The notes beneath the pieces were generated by a model that was given only the letters and a program-made list of their open reading frames with translations, was not told the DNA's origin and searched no databases. A stretch of DNA of 64,000 nucleotides. It comes from Haliclona indistincta (lineage: Eukaryota > Porifera > Demospongiae > Haplosclerida > Chalinidae). The stretch covers positions 7,435,754 through 7,499,753 of the forward strand of contig OZ024792.1 of NCBI GenBank assembly GCA_964017065.1, given 5' to 3'. Shown here in pieces: positions 53,318 to 64,000 of this stretch. The translations under genes and the position numbers were made by a program. The first letter of the stretch is position 1, and each line of letters starts with the position of its first letter.

Positions 53318-56112
53318 ATGTCTAGATCTACTCAGAAGAGTGGAGTTGGTTTACGTGAGGTGGCGGGTCTTTTGAAGTCGAGGCAAAGCACCCCTAGTCA
53401 TTCTGGTGTCGAGCAGAGAACAGAAGAGGCTTTAGAAACAGATGACGAAGAACTGTGAGTTGGATCAAAAGATGAAATGAACGACCCACCTAATTTCCCT
53501 GTCAATGCACAGGTCAACAGATCTCGATGAAGATGAAGAATTTGACACTGAAGCAGATGGTGCTAAGGTACTTATCAAGCTAGCAACACTTGAAGCAACC
53601 CCTCTGAATCCAAAACTGATAATTTCTTTACCTCCAGGTGCTGCACAGTGTAAGGTGCATCAGTGATTTCAATGCACAGGAACGTGGTGATCTCAGCTTC
53701 AAAACTGGAGAGATTCTGCAAGTGCTTGAGTCCAGGTAAGCAGTGAGAGCATAGTGGTAGAGCACGTCGCTGTGTGTCTCACTATAGTCACGATGATGGA
53801 TGGTTAATGGCTGAGAATGCACTGGGAGAGAGGGGTCTTGTACCTGGAAATTATGTCAAGGTGCTTTATCAACTGTACATGCATCAGAATCAAGCACATT
53901 TGAATTACTGCAGAAACAAACCGAGGAATTCATCAGAAGTACTCCCACACTAAATGGTAATAAACTTATTATAAATAATATCTATAGAATGTTTATTTTT
54001 CATCATTACTGTAGCTACTAGTACTAACATGCAGAGGTATGAAGATAATGTGTGTTGCTGGTCCGTGAAGAGTGTGTGATCATTGTTAGTGGGAAAGGTC
54101 TATGGGCTAAGCTACGAACAAGTGTCAAACAGGTCAGACATTTTTGACCATAACAGTAGCACAGTGTTTGTATGTTGCGTCAGTGCAGACATCACTGGCT
54201 GATGTACTGAGTGCGATGGGGGCAGTGCCCGCTGGATTCAGAGAGTCGACTCTAGCAAGGCTTCTCAATGACACAGGTCAGCAGCCACAGCTTATTGTGC
54301 ACTGATACGTGTATGTTTCACAGATTCTCATCGCACTTCACGATGGCTGTTTCCTAAGCCTTCCTCAACAGGCATGGCTTTCTGTGATCTTACTTGGAAT
54401 CATGACACAGAGCAGGTATGACTACTTCTCACACAGCATTCATCCACAAAGGTTCTTATTTGTTTGTTTAGCTTCGAGCTAGACCAGCAGCAGTCTGCAG
54501 GGATCTTAGAATCCTAATTGCTAAAATGATTCCTTTGCCTGGAAAAGGTATATCACAAGTATACTCAATGTTTTTATAACATGGGTGCACACAGGCATTC
54601 AAATTCTTTCAAGACAACTGTATCTTTCACTGTACAACAAGAATGAAGTGAGCTAGAGATTTGAGTACATTGTTAAGCATAAGTTATTGATTCGTTGTCT
54701 AGATTGTGAGTAATGTACACAGAGTTAATGCAGTGTGGAACGCTCGAGATGAAAAATCTTGGAAATTTCTCTCAAAGGTACTCATTCCAACTCCACTGCA
54801 GTTTTTTTATCACACTCTTTTCTTGATCCAGAGCCAAAGTGCTACTAACAGTCTGTTCTATCCTCATTGCATCATTCAAGTGGACACCACTGATCCTAAT
54901 ATTGGTACGTTATTATCATTTCGATCATGTGTTATGAGTATAAAATTTCATTCGTCAACAGAAGTACTATGCGAGTTGGGAATCACATTCAAACGAGAGG
55001 TTGGTTATCAAGACTGCAGTATATGCTGCATTGTGTATTTTTGAACAGAAAACTGGTGAGGTTGGTGAGTTGAGTTGTGGCTGGTGTAGCCTACCATTAT
55101 ATGAGCCCACTGGACGACAAGCACCACACAAGTCAGTTCCTCAGCATTTAGTGTGTACGAGAATAACCGTCTTGCAGAACCTATGAACTCAAGTTGCATG
55201 GCGGCTCCCCATATGAGAGTGGAGTAGAATTAGACCCAGCCGCTAACTTATCAGGTCTATAACTAATTTTTGTGATTTGCAAGTAATGGTTGTGCTATTG
55301 TAGCTACTGGAGCCCGCCTGCCTCCTATCTTGAGGAGGAATCACACTCCAAGACTGTACCTGCAGCTGGTCAATAAGTCAAGAGAGCTCAGGAATGACTG
55401 CTGGTAAACCGAAACATCTGAGTTGTTACAGTGTTATCACGTGTTCTCAGCTACCTACCATCGACCATGGTCACTTGCAGACAGTATGTCAAGATGATGG
55501 GCTGTTATCGGCAGCTCATTGGAGAGTCCTTCTTGAGAGGGCAGCTGGGTCAACAACTCCAGAGTGAGTACATGTGTCTGCATGGTGATTATGGAGCTGG
55601 GTAATTCTTCTCCTGAACATGCAGCATCAGTGAACAAGCCCGCTCTTAACGTGCTCTTACAAGCTGTTGATCAACCCGATATTATGGACTGTCTACTGGT
55701 ACGCAATCACTATTGAAAATTTTAATTTTTTGCATTCACAGATTTTGTGGAGAAAAACTTTTCAAACTGTGCGTCAGGCAGATAAGGTAATTGTTATAAA
55801 TCTTCAAGAGGTTGATTTTTGCTGTTGCAGACAAGTCTGAAGTTTCAAACAAGATGTCTTGAGAAAGTGGCGCTGAGTCACATCTACTGTTTAATGAGCT
55901 CCACTGTGCTAACACTTCCTCTCTGGCACGATGAGACCACACTGAGGGTAGGTACAGCGTAATCAATTTTGTAGATTCATCTCTGCGTTCAGGAAAGAGA
56001 TAAGATCATACAAGCAGTGTCTCAACAGCAAGGACTGCAGCCATTACTGGGACCTGAAGCACGACCTTCTCCACTCACTGTTAAAGAACAGATTTTCTCA
56101 ATCTATCCCTAA
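53318..56112 (+). CDS. NPHP1: Nephrocystin-1 (NPHP1)
   Basis: Nephrocystin-1 is a scaffold of the ciliary transition zone and cell junctions, binding NPHP4 and others. The ATG at 53318 gives MSRSTQKSGVGLREVAG. An acidic stretch (DLDEDEEFDTEAD) follows, then an SH3 domain: VRCISDFNAQERGDLSFKTG, then DDGWLMAENALGERGLVPGN. The long C-terminal nephrocystin homology region matches well: VLCELGITFKRE, GEVGELSCGWCSLPLYEP, TYELKLHGGSPYESGVELDP, and a final VKEQIFSIYP before the TAA. About 14 small exons with introns near 50 bp. The N-terminal coiled coil of vertebrate NPHP1 is not seen, so either it is absent here or an upstream exon was missed. The stop lies 88 bp before the CMTR2 start. Confidence 0.92.
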
Positions 56113-56200
56113 TACCAAAATTAAAATGCAGTATTCTCAACAAAACGATGCGTCATAAGTGCGCATTTACGAGCCACTGCACGTGTTCTTGTATGTCGTT

Positions 56201-59200
56201 ATGGAGGGCAGAGGAAGAAGTTCAGGCGGGAGAGGAGGCCGTGGCTACTGGCGAGGGGGCAGTAGGGGTAGCAGAGGAAGAGGGATGCATCCACCAGATA
56301 GCAAGTACAGGAAAGGCTTCAGCGACGAGGCAGAAGAGCAAGTAAAGGAAATGTTTGCTAAGAGGTTCAATTTTGAAGACGAATTTGAGCAATGGCGGCT
56401 TCCAGAACCCATTCAATTCTACCGTGACGGCGTGTTTCAGCTGCCTAAATTCGTTTCTCTGCGTGACAAGTTGAACGAGGTGAAGAGCCGTCTGAACCAC
56501 AAAGACATCACATCATGGCACCGTCACACTCAGTTCACTAACAGGGCTGCCTTCATCATCCCGTCACTGCGCAGCAAGTACCAGCCAGAGATGTGCACGC
56601 AGGGTTGGGCAAAGCTCCACGAGATAATCGCCACATTCAAAGTAATACCAGACTCGGCGGTACAGTTCAACTCGGTACATCTGTGCGAGGCGCCTGGTGG
56701 GTTTATATGCAGTCTGAACCACTACTTGAAGACCCATCGCATGGACACCGACTGGCACTGGAAGGCGGTCACACTGAACCCGTACTATGAGGGAAACGAT
56801 CTGATAGCCTTGATAGATCAGGACCGATTCTTGCTAGAGACAATTGACCACTGGCACTTTGGGCAGGACAACAGTGGAGACATCACGGTGAGAGAGAATG
56901 CACAGGCAGTGATCAGCTTCGTCAAACAGGACTTCACTCGTGTAGACTTGGTGAGTAGAGCTCATACTCGGGGCTAGCTGAGCTGCTTCTTCCTCTTTAG
57001 GTTACAGCTGATGGTAGTATTGACTGTAGCAACACTCCAGCCCAGCAAGAGGCTCTCGTATCTCACCTACTGTACTCAGAGACCATGTTAGCACTCAACG
57101 TGCTCAGTGATGGCGGCTCCTTCGTGCTCAAGACCTTCACTATCCTAGAGTGTCAAACAGTGTGTATATTGTATCTCCTTGTTGCTTGCTTCAAAGAGGT
57201 GATGTAAGCATGTATGATAATGTATAACTTTGCCGCTCTTCGCTGCAGGTTCATGTGTTCAAGCCCATTACTAGCAAAGCGGGCAATTCAGAACATTATC
57301 TAGTATGTATCGGTTTCAAGGGATCCATTGTTTTATCAGATCAGCATTTAGACCAGCTCATGATTGGATTCAGTAAGTTACTAGTCCAGAATCTGTTTTA
57401 GCATTTTCGGGTGCTTTAGATAAAGGTGCGTTCCAGCGTAGAGCCCTGTTTCCTCAGCACAGTATCCCGGACAGCTTCCTAGCTCAGTTATACAACTGTG
57501 CTGTGCAATTCAGTGGATACCAGGTTAATGCATGTTGATCTGACACTAGTAGTCTGGTATCATTCTAAAATAGATAAACGTGATCGAGGAGAATCTTGAC
57601 CTGTATGACTGCATGAGAGCGTCTCAGAAGAACCTCATCAGTGAGGTATGTGAGGAGAGTCTGTTATGTGATTCATTGTGTTTCTCCTCTAGATGAAGGA
57701 CTGTATCAGTGAGCAGTACGTGTCACGGTACAAGCTAAAGAAAATGCCTAGAGAGAAAACAGTCATCAACAGAATATTTTTAGTTAGTGAGAGATGGGTG
57801 TTGTTGGTTGACTATACCATCTTCAGGATGGGTCCCGCCTTCACACAGTGGTGGCTGCTGGTAGTGATAGTGTGCCAGTGCTTGGTAGGTGGAGCAACGA
57901 CTCTCTACTGAAGAGGATAGAGCAAGGCAAGAAGCCATGGTCCAAAGTGGTGCTGGAACACACTGGAGCTCTCAATACTCACATGAGACCAGGTAAGGTA
58001 TGCAGCCAAACCTCAGACCTGCATTCAGTGAATTTAGCACCAAGGTTTTTGACACTGAAGCCAAATCTGATCTCAGACAAAATATTATGACAGTACTATA
58101 TTGTGCAGGGCGTATAGAGGCAGCTAAGAGCATGCTGTCCCCACTGATTCACAGCAGTGATGGTGATTCTAGTGAAGGCAGTGAAGACCCTGTTGAGAGC
58201 AGCCCTCTAGTAGCGCTGGACCTGGAGCCAGCTGACGTCATATGGCTGGTAACTCAGCTATACTGCTGGTAATCATTGATACAGCTTTGTTCCATGCAGT
58301 CTAAAAGCACTCCTCGCCCTATCAGTAAGAACGATCTGGTGACACTGGACGGAAGGAAAGTAGAGAAGGTAGAAAGAGAATAGCATGCAAAATAATTTAT
58401 TATACTTTTACATAGGTTATTAATAGCAAGTTCTGTCAGAACGAAGCCCTTAAGCAGTTCAATGAAGTAATCACTAATGCTCAAGTCAGTTGACGTGTGT
58501 ACGTACTGGTTCATGATGTGTTGTGCACAGATCATAACTTCTAGTCATGCAAGAGAGTTCACTACCATCTCCTCACGGGTGTACCCTAGTCATGCTGTGG
58601 AGGTCGCTCTGCCCTCGTTCTTTCTCAGACAAGAGGGCATGAATCTGGCAGCCATTGAGAAACTCACCAGTGCTCTGTCACAGGTAAACTGCTAGATTGG
58701 GACTTTGGGAAATCCCTTTAATTGCAGTCTATAGAGTGGTGGTCCACTTACATTTGTTGATCTATGGGGCGATCCAAGCGGATATGGGCTCTATATATAC
58801 TGGTCCAAGCAGGCGTTTGTGAAAGTGAGTAAGTGTGTTGTAGTGTTGGCGTGTGATTGTTGTTCTGTGGTTGTCAGGGATGGGGTGTGAAGCGAAGTGA
58901 GAATCTCTCAAAGGAGCCGCTGCCATCTACTGTAACACAGCTTGTTGACTGGGACTCCTTCCAGTCATTGGGACCACCTCACGGTGTCGATATTACTGAC
59001 ATTGCTACTATAAATAGGTATGATGATGATGTCACTGATTCTTCTACTATAAATAAAATTGTACTCTTTCTGTATGCAAACAGCCATTACTCTGTTATTT
59101 TATTGTTAGACTATCTAGTAGAGTGCATGACGAGTGCAGCCAAGGTGTCCAGCTGGTCATTGGACACGTGCCATCTCTTCCATTTGGAGCCCACCGTGCA

Positions 59201-59967
59201 GGCTACGAGGAGATACTGAACAAGCGTTGTTTCTTGTCACAGTGTGTCTGTGCACTGAAAGTGAGATTGGTTACGATATTTTAACTTAAACTATCCGGAT
59301 TTTTTACAGTTGCTTGCTGAAAAAGGAGTTTTCATATGCAGAATCACAAGCTTGCTCACTCGATTCTCTGTTGGAATATTTTACTTGCTCTATCGCCTCT
59401 TTCAAGAGGTATTCCACTGCTATGTGGAATGCACTAACTTGACTGTATGGTCTACAGGTTGCTATTGTGAAGCCGGTCAGCACATCACCAGCTGTGAATG
59501 AGCAGTTTATCGTATGCCGAGGGTTCCAGGGCTGCAAACCGATCGTGTGTGAGGTGAGTTGCCCTTTAAACATTCTCCTAGTCCCCCTCTCTGTCGCTAG
59601 ATGTTGCTGGCTGTTAGTGATCATATCACTGACCTAGATGACGAAGCTGATGTCTTAGAGATACTCCCAATACAGCTACTGCTTGGTTAGTACGACCATT
59701 AGTTCACTTACTGGTGGTACGTTGTGTTCTTCTAGATGACAGTTTCTTTCAGTGTGTTACCAAGACCAACGATCGGCTACTCAGAGTACAAGTTCTAGCT
59801 CTCATGCAGCTTGAAAAATTCCTACTTCAGCCTCAGGTGAGAAAACCAGAGGCTGGGTACATTTCCAGTGCTATTTTTTGTCTCAGAACCTCCCTGGTAT
59901 ACATGTTCAGCACGAGCTGCAGCAAGCACTACTAACTCTGCTCAATATACCTCAGAACCCATCATGA
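56201..59967 (+). CDS. CMTR2: CMTR2, cap-specific mRNA 2'-O-methyltransferase 2
   Basis: CMTR2 methylates the ribose 2'-O of the second transcribed nucleotide (cap2) using SAM. The ATG at 56201 begins a Gly/Arg-rich leader ([13 protein letters not shown]). The long first exon contains the FtsJ-type Rossmann core: [27 protein letters not shown] (SAM-binding loop), [10 protein letters not shown] and [10 protein letters not shown]. Then come LVTADGSID (catalytic Asp region), [10 protein letters not shown] (catalytic Lys region) and [19 protein letters not shown]. The less conserved C-terminal half ([13 protein letters not shown], then IINRIF-type segments and a second degenerate methyltransferase-like part) runs to LLNIPQNPS and a TGA at 59965-59967. 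Exons are short after the first. The upstream in-frame GTG at 56159 is not needed as a start. Confidence 0.92.
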
Positions 59968-60180
59968 TGGGGCTGGCTGTAGAACGATCAATTATTTTTA
60001 TTCACAGAGACAATTTTGTAAGAATAATATTTAACGAACATCACAATCAAAATGTCACAGTATTGAATTAAAAATCGCAGGCAGTTTGCTATTTGCCTTT
60101 TAGGGTACATAAGCTTGAGCATGGTTGCAGGGTTGAAAATCGGTTAAATAATTGCGAGAATCCATTGTATTGTAGATAAA

Positions 60181-63100
60181 CTAGTCGTGGAGCTGAGAGG
60201 AGAGTGTCTGACAAGAACGCATGATGGTCTCAAGTGAGTTGTTAAGCTGCTGCACTGTTTGCTGGGCGCTGACAAGCTTCTCTTTAGAGGCACTAACTAC
60301 TCGTTGAGACTTCTCCTCCACAGCCTTCAGTCTCAGCTCACATTGTTTCTTCTCTTCAACCATGGTCTGTAAGTAAAATGTATGTTTCAACAAGGTTGGG
60401 ACATGGTGTTGTGCAAACATAACACATGTTATGGGTAAGCCCTTGCTACTATGAATCTATTAATAACAATTCAGGGTCAAATTATAATGGGGTTTAATAT
60501 GTGACACACGCTGATGCTTTGATAACTGAGTAAACTTTAGTCTGGACATGCACTAATGGGCACTCCCCAGTATGTATGTAATGGTAGATGAGTATGACAT
60601 TAACATAGAAACAGTTTTGTCGACTGTGCTCACCTTCATAGTTTTCTGTGATTCCAGTAGTTCATTGCTTTTTGCCTCTAACTCCTAAAACAAGATAAAT
60701 CATTGATTCAAGACAGTGCTCAGATCGTGGTTTGTTAACGTACTTCATTACTTTGCTCCAGATCAACTTGAACAGATGACAGCACATCTTTTAGCTCCTC
60801 ATTCTCTCTCTCAATAGTATCCATTGTCTCCACCTGAAACATAGCCGTGTAACTTTAACGCACATGTGTGTGGTGATAGGTTACCTTCTTCTTCAGAGTG
60901 TCACAGTCTTCCTTGTACTTCTGCAGCTGTCTCTTCCACTCTGCGACATGCTGTGTGCTCTCTTCTAGAGCTGTAGTGAGCATGGCGTTGTTGTTACGCA
61001 GAGTCTGCATTTCAGTCTCCCATTTCTTCACATTCTGTGCACTGCTTGCCAGCGCTACTTTGAGTTTACTGTTCTCAACCTTGAGAGACTCTACTTGTGA
61101 ATCCAGCGTTGAATTGGTGTGCTTTGCCTATTGAAAAAATAAGTATCATAAACTCCCTTGACTTGGTTCAATAGTTAGCATCCACTCACCTCTTCTGTGA
61201 GTCTTTCGTTCAGTTTGTTGTTCGAGAGTTGAGGTGAGTCGGTTGTTAATTTTTTCGGAGCTAGAGAGGAAACCGGTGTCGTGTGAGTGGATGTCGATGG
61301 CTGCAGCTCTTTTACTACTTGAGGTTCATCTTTAGGTTGTACTGGAGTATTGTCGGTGCTTGGAGCAGCTATGGGCATTTCTGCAGCAAGCAAAAATGCA
61401 TTATCATAAAATGAGTAGGTCTATAGTAGAGCCAGAGTTAGTCGGGCTTCACTCTACACATTCTGTAACATGATCTATATGGCTTTCATTAGATGACACA
61501 TAATACAGCTATGTAATCAAAGATCTCACTAGTAGCAGTCACCCACACATAGAGAGACATTAATACTGCTAGTATTATAGCTAGTGGTATGTCCGGCACA
61601 GCATATCTCTATATTACATGTATGCATCCGAATAATGTATGATTGTTTGAAGATCCAACACGATACAATCTCTCACCGGATTCTACGTCTGATGATGTCG
61701 ATCCATTGTTCGTGGTGTGAGTCGGTGAGAGTGTGCTGTCAGCGTTTGAGATAGTGGATGAGTTACTAGCAGAGGACCCTCCTTCCTTTTTCTGCCGTCT
61801 CCGTTGTTCTAAAAGCTCCTTTGCTGAACTCTTGGCTTCTTGGAACTTGTCCTGAAACTACACAACAAAAAGAAACTTGATACTAGAGTTAATAGTTATG
61901 AATTTTCAAAAGAAACGTGTCTTGTAGAATAAATCTTTAGTTGATTTTCTCATTACTCAATAATCTATTTCAGTCAGGATGATAATTGTTCCAAGCATGT
62001 CATAGCTAATGCTTCTCCACTCATCCGTGGACGCCACACACATGGGATGGTGGGGATGCATTCTACAGGCATATCGCACGCCAGTATGATGCATGTAGAA
62101 CTACACTGTACTTTACAGGCAGCTTGTACCAGTACAGCATCGCTATATGTGCGTCTACAATCTGACTACAAAACTGCATTGTGTGCTGCATGTAGGGTTC
62201 AAGTGATAGAATCGCTTAAGGCTTGCTACAACATACGTGAGACACTGTATCATTCACTGTCTTGTTTATATCGTGTGACAGTTGTAAAGTACACTATAAC
62301 TGAACTTTGTCACGTTCATCATCGACTATGTTGAAATCTAAACAACCGCCAGTATTATACACACACACACTCACGCGCACAATAAAAATTTTAATAGTGT
62401 ACACTCATGCGTTGGTGGTAGTGATTACATAATTCAGAAATATTCATTATCATCACACAATCTTCGCCACAATTCTGTTGCATAATAATCCCACTTCAGT
62501 ACATGTACGCACTGTAAACTACCATCTCTCACGGTGTGTATTGTGTAGCCATCACAAAGCATTACTGAATAGTTCAGTGCTGATTGCACTGTTGCATGTG
62601 ATCTTGCATCAATATTATCCCATCGAGCAGACAAAATAAAAATAAACTTTTCCACAGTTGAACTGAAACACAATAAGTGATAGATGCTATTGTGCGATTA
62701 TACTAATACAATCAACAACACACCATTGTCTGCTGCGGTACACCTTCTTTGTGAACAATAATTATTATTATAAATATCGAATTACTGGAACTAGCTAAGT
62801 TGTATTGAATACAATGATCTGATCTGAGTCGTGTTATGAATACGTACAATTTGTACCGTACTAAGGTGTGTGGGTGGGTGTGTTACCTGAATAAGGTCCT
62901 TCTCTGATGAGAACCCCAGTCCAAACACTGTGTTGGCACGATGGTCAGACCACTGACCAAACTTTGGTGATGTTTTGGTGAATGTCATGTTTGCTGTGAT
63001 AGTACTATTGATAAGAACCTGAGAGAGGGGAGAGAGAGAGTTTAATTGTGAAAACTTAAAAACACAACAATGATGATCAACCTCTTTGTTCTCCATGGTA

Positions 63101-63312
63101 ATGATCCTGTAAGTTTTTCTGCTGGGGTCATAGTAATACGACACACGAACAGCTTGGGTCGACGACGGTAGCCACTTCTTTTTTGTCTGTGGATCAATTT
63201 GAAACACATGCGCGTGCGTTGCATACACCGATCGCTCCCTGGACAAACGAAAAAAACACAAATAGCAATAAATTCTCGACACGCCGAGGCAACACGTCAC
63301 AACTCACCCCAT
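60181..63312 (-). CDS. Homer scaffold protein (EVH1 + coiled coil)
   Basis: Homer proteins bind PPxxF ligands (group I mGluR, IP3 receptor, Shank) through EVH1 and tetramerise through a C-terminal coiled coil. On the minus strand the tiny first exon encodes M-G at 63312 and joins in phase to [20 protein letters not shown]. The EVH1 continues with [40 protein letters not shown] and [18 protein letters not shown], the last being the ligand-binding strand. A Ser/Thr/Pro linker (61700-61200) follows, then coiled-coil exons (61130-60181) ending [18 protein letters not shown] and TAG. A long intron (about 61860-62890) contains nothing recognisable. It is divergent from the gene at 63643, with about 330 bp between the starts. 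Orthology is secure; the subtype (1-3) is a vertebrate distinction and does not apply. Confidence 0.94.
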
Positions 63313-63642
63313 TTTAACAGACGGCTCTGCCTCTTGATCGAGAAACAAGTAACAGCGTTGTCCCAGGGCTTGGAATCTGGAATACAAAGCTGATCCCGGG
63401 CTACCACCCACAAGTTTCAAAACAACTGCCGCGCCCCTTTGGCGGAACAACCAATCTGTTGTCGTGACAACTCGCCCACGACTTGCACTTGCGTCATCTC
63501 GTAATGTTACTAATTATAGCATCGCCAATCACAGGACTAGTTGCATGCTCCGCCACGTCAAATCTGTCTACGCTTCACCGTTCTGCCTGTAAACATACAG
63601 GTGTTTCCATCGTTTCACAGTATCTGAACGAGTCCTTCTGAG
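63313..63642. promoter_or_regulatory. Shared intergenic promoter region, Homer and unknown gene
   Basis: 330 bp between two divergent starts. It includes GC-rich patches (GCCGCGCCCC), a CCAAT motif (AACCAATCTG, about 63450) and another at about 63525 (CGCCAATCAC). Bidirectional function is inference from the arrangement. Confidence 0.5.
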
Positions 63643-64000
63643 ATGGCGACGGACGATATGATCTCGCTATCCTACCCTCCACTGCCCGGCCAGCTGCCAG
63701 CCGGTGACATGTTTGTATCAGGTGATCTCGACCAAGACCAGCTACTGAGAGATTTACTGAACGACAATGTATGTTCACATTTTCACTAAACTGACTAGTA
63801 ACCCTATTTACACACATCTATCTACAAACAGGACCTGCTCTCTTTACTCGAGTCAGACCAAGCCTCATTGGACCCGCCCACTACCTCATCTCTATACACT
63901 CCAGCTCTCTCTACATCTTATGACACTAACAATCAACAATCCTTAATGAACAATCCTTCTGTCTATCATTCCTCATTAAACGGTCTCCCAGATCACAACA
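63643..64000 (+). CDS. Unrecognised acidic/Ser-rich protein, 5' part only
   Basis: Exon 1 (63643-63768) encodes MATDDMISLSYPPLPGQLPA...LRDLLNDN and joins in phase to exon 2 from 63832 (DLLSLLESDQASLDP...), which continues beyond the window. The repeated DLL/LLE acidic-hydrophobic pattern followed by Ser/Thr/Asn/Pro-rich sequence resembles an N-terminal transactivation region of a transcription factor such as a bZIP or bHLH membrane-bound factor, but nothing in the visible part fixes the family. No name is proposed. Confidence 0.6.

Noticed and set aside
56159..56200. Earlier CMTR2 start
   Set aside because: The upstream extension begins with GTG and has no family similarity; the ATG at 56201 opens the Gly/Arg-rich leader.
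62047..62334. Plus-strand frame of 95 codons inside Homer intron
   Set aside because: No recognisable domain, no splice support, and it lies in low-constraint intronic sequence.

Overview
The window is eukaryotic nuclear DNA, most likely from a demosponge. The genes are split by many GT-AG introns, often only 45-60 bp long. The gene set is metazoan (NBAS, cyclin B, an NK-like homeobox gene, DHX34, Ig/fibronectin-III receptors, an ankyrin-ROC-COR-death protein, nephrocystin-1, CMTR2, Homer). Tandem Ig/FN3 receptors and ROC-death proteins fit a sponge. The exact species cannot be named from sequence alone. No bacterial, viral or CRISPR features were seen.

Layout: 33-13120 (+) holds a whole NBAS gene. 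A complete cyclin B gene (1861-3522, -) lies in one of its introns. An NK-like homeobox gene (13472-14211, -) is tail-to-tail with NBAS. From 14.65 to 32.0 kb the minus strand carries a locus shaped by repeated duplication of a DHX34-receptor pair. Read along the minus strand it holds a remnant of DHX34 exons 1-2 joined to a receptor tail (31990-31380), an intact DHX34 (31157-25665), receptor copy 2 (25460-21280), a broken 3' fragment of DHX34 (20565-19425) and receptor copy 1 (19280-15115). A GT microsatellite and a tRNA-derived SINE head sit at the junction of the two large units.

33579-52457 (+) is one long gene for an ankyrin-ROC-COR-death-domain protein. Its introns are full of non-autonomous inverted-repeat elements, and its death domain is cut by a one-base frameshift. 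Downstream are compact genes: NPHP1 (53318-56112, +), CMTR2 (56201-59967, +, only 88 bp later), Homer (60181-63312, -), and the first two exons of an unrecognised acidic protein (63643 to the window end, +) divergent from Homer.

Functionally most genes are conserved housekeeping: Golgi-ER tethering and NMD (NBAS and DHX34 are both linked to nonsense-mediated decay), cell cycle, mRNA cap methylation, ciliary and postsynaptic scaffolds. The most unusual part is the duplicating receptor pair. Its membrane-distal Ig domain has diverged while the membrane-proximal FN3 domains, membrane segment and tyrosine-bearing tail are nearly unchanged, a pattern expected of recognition receptors.
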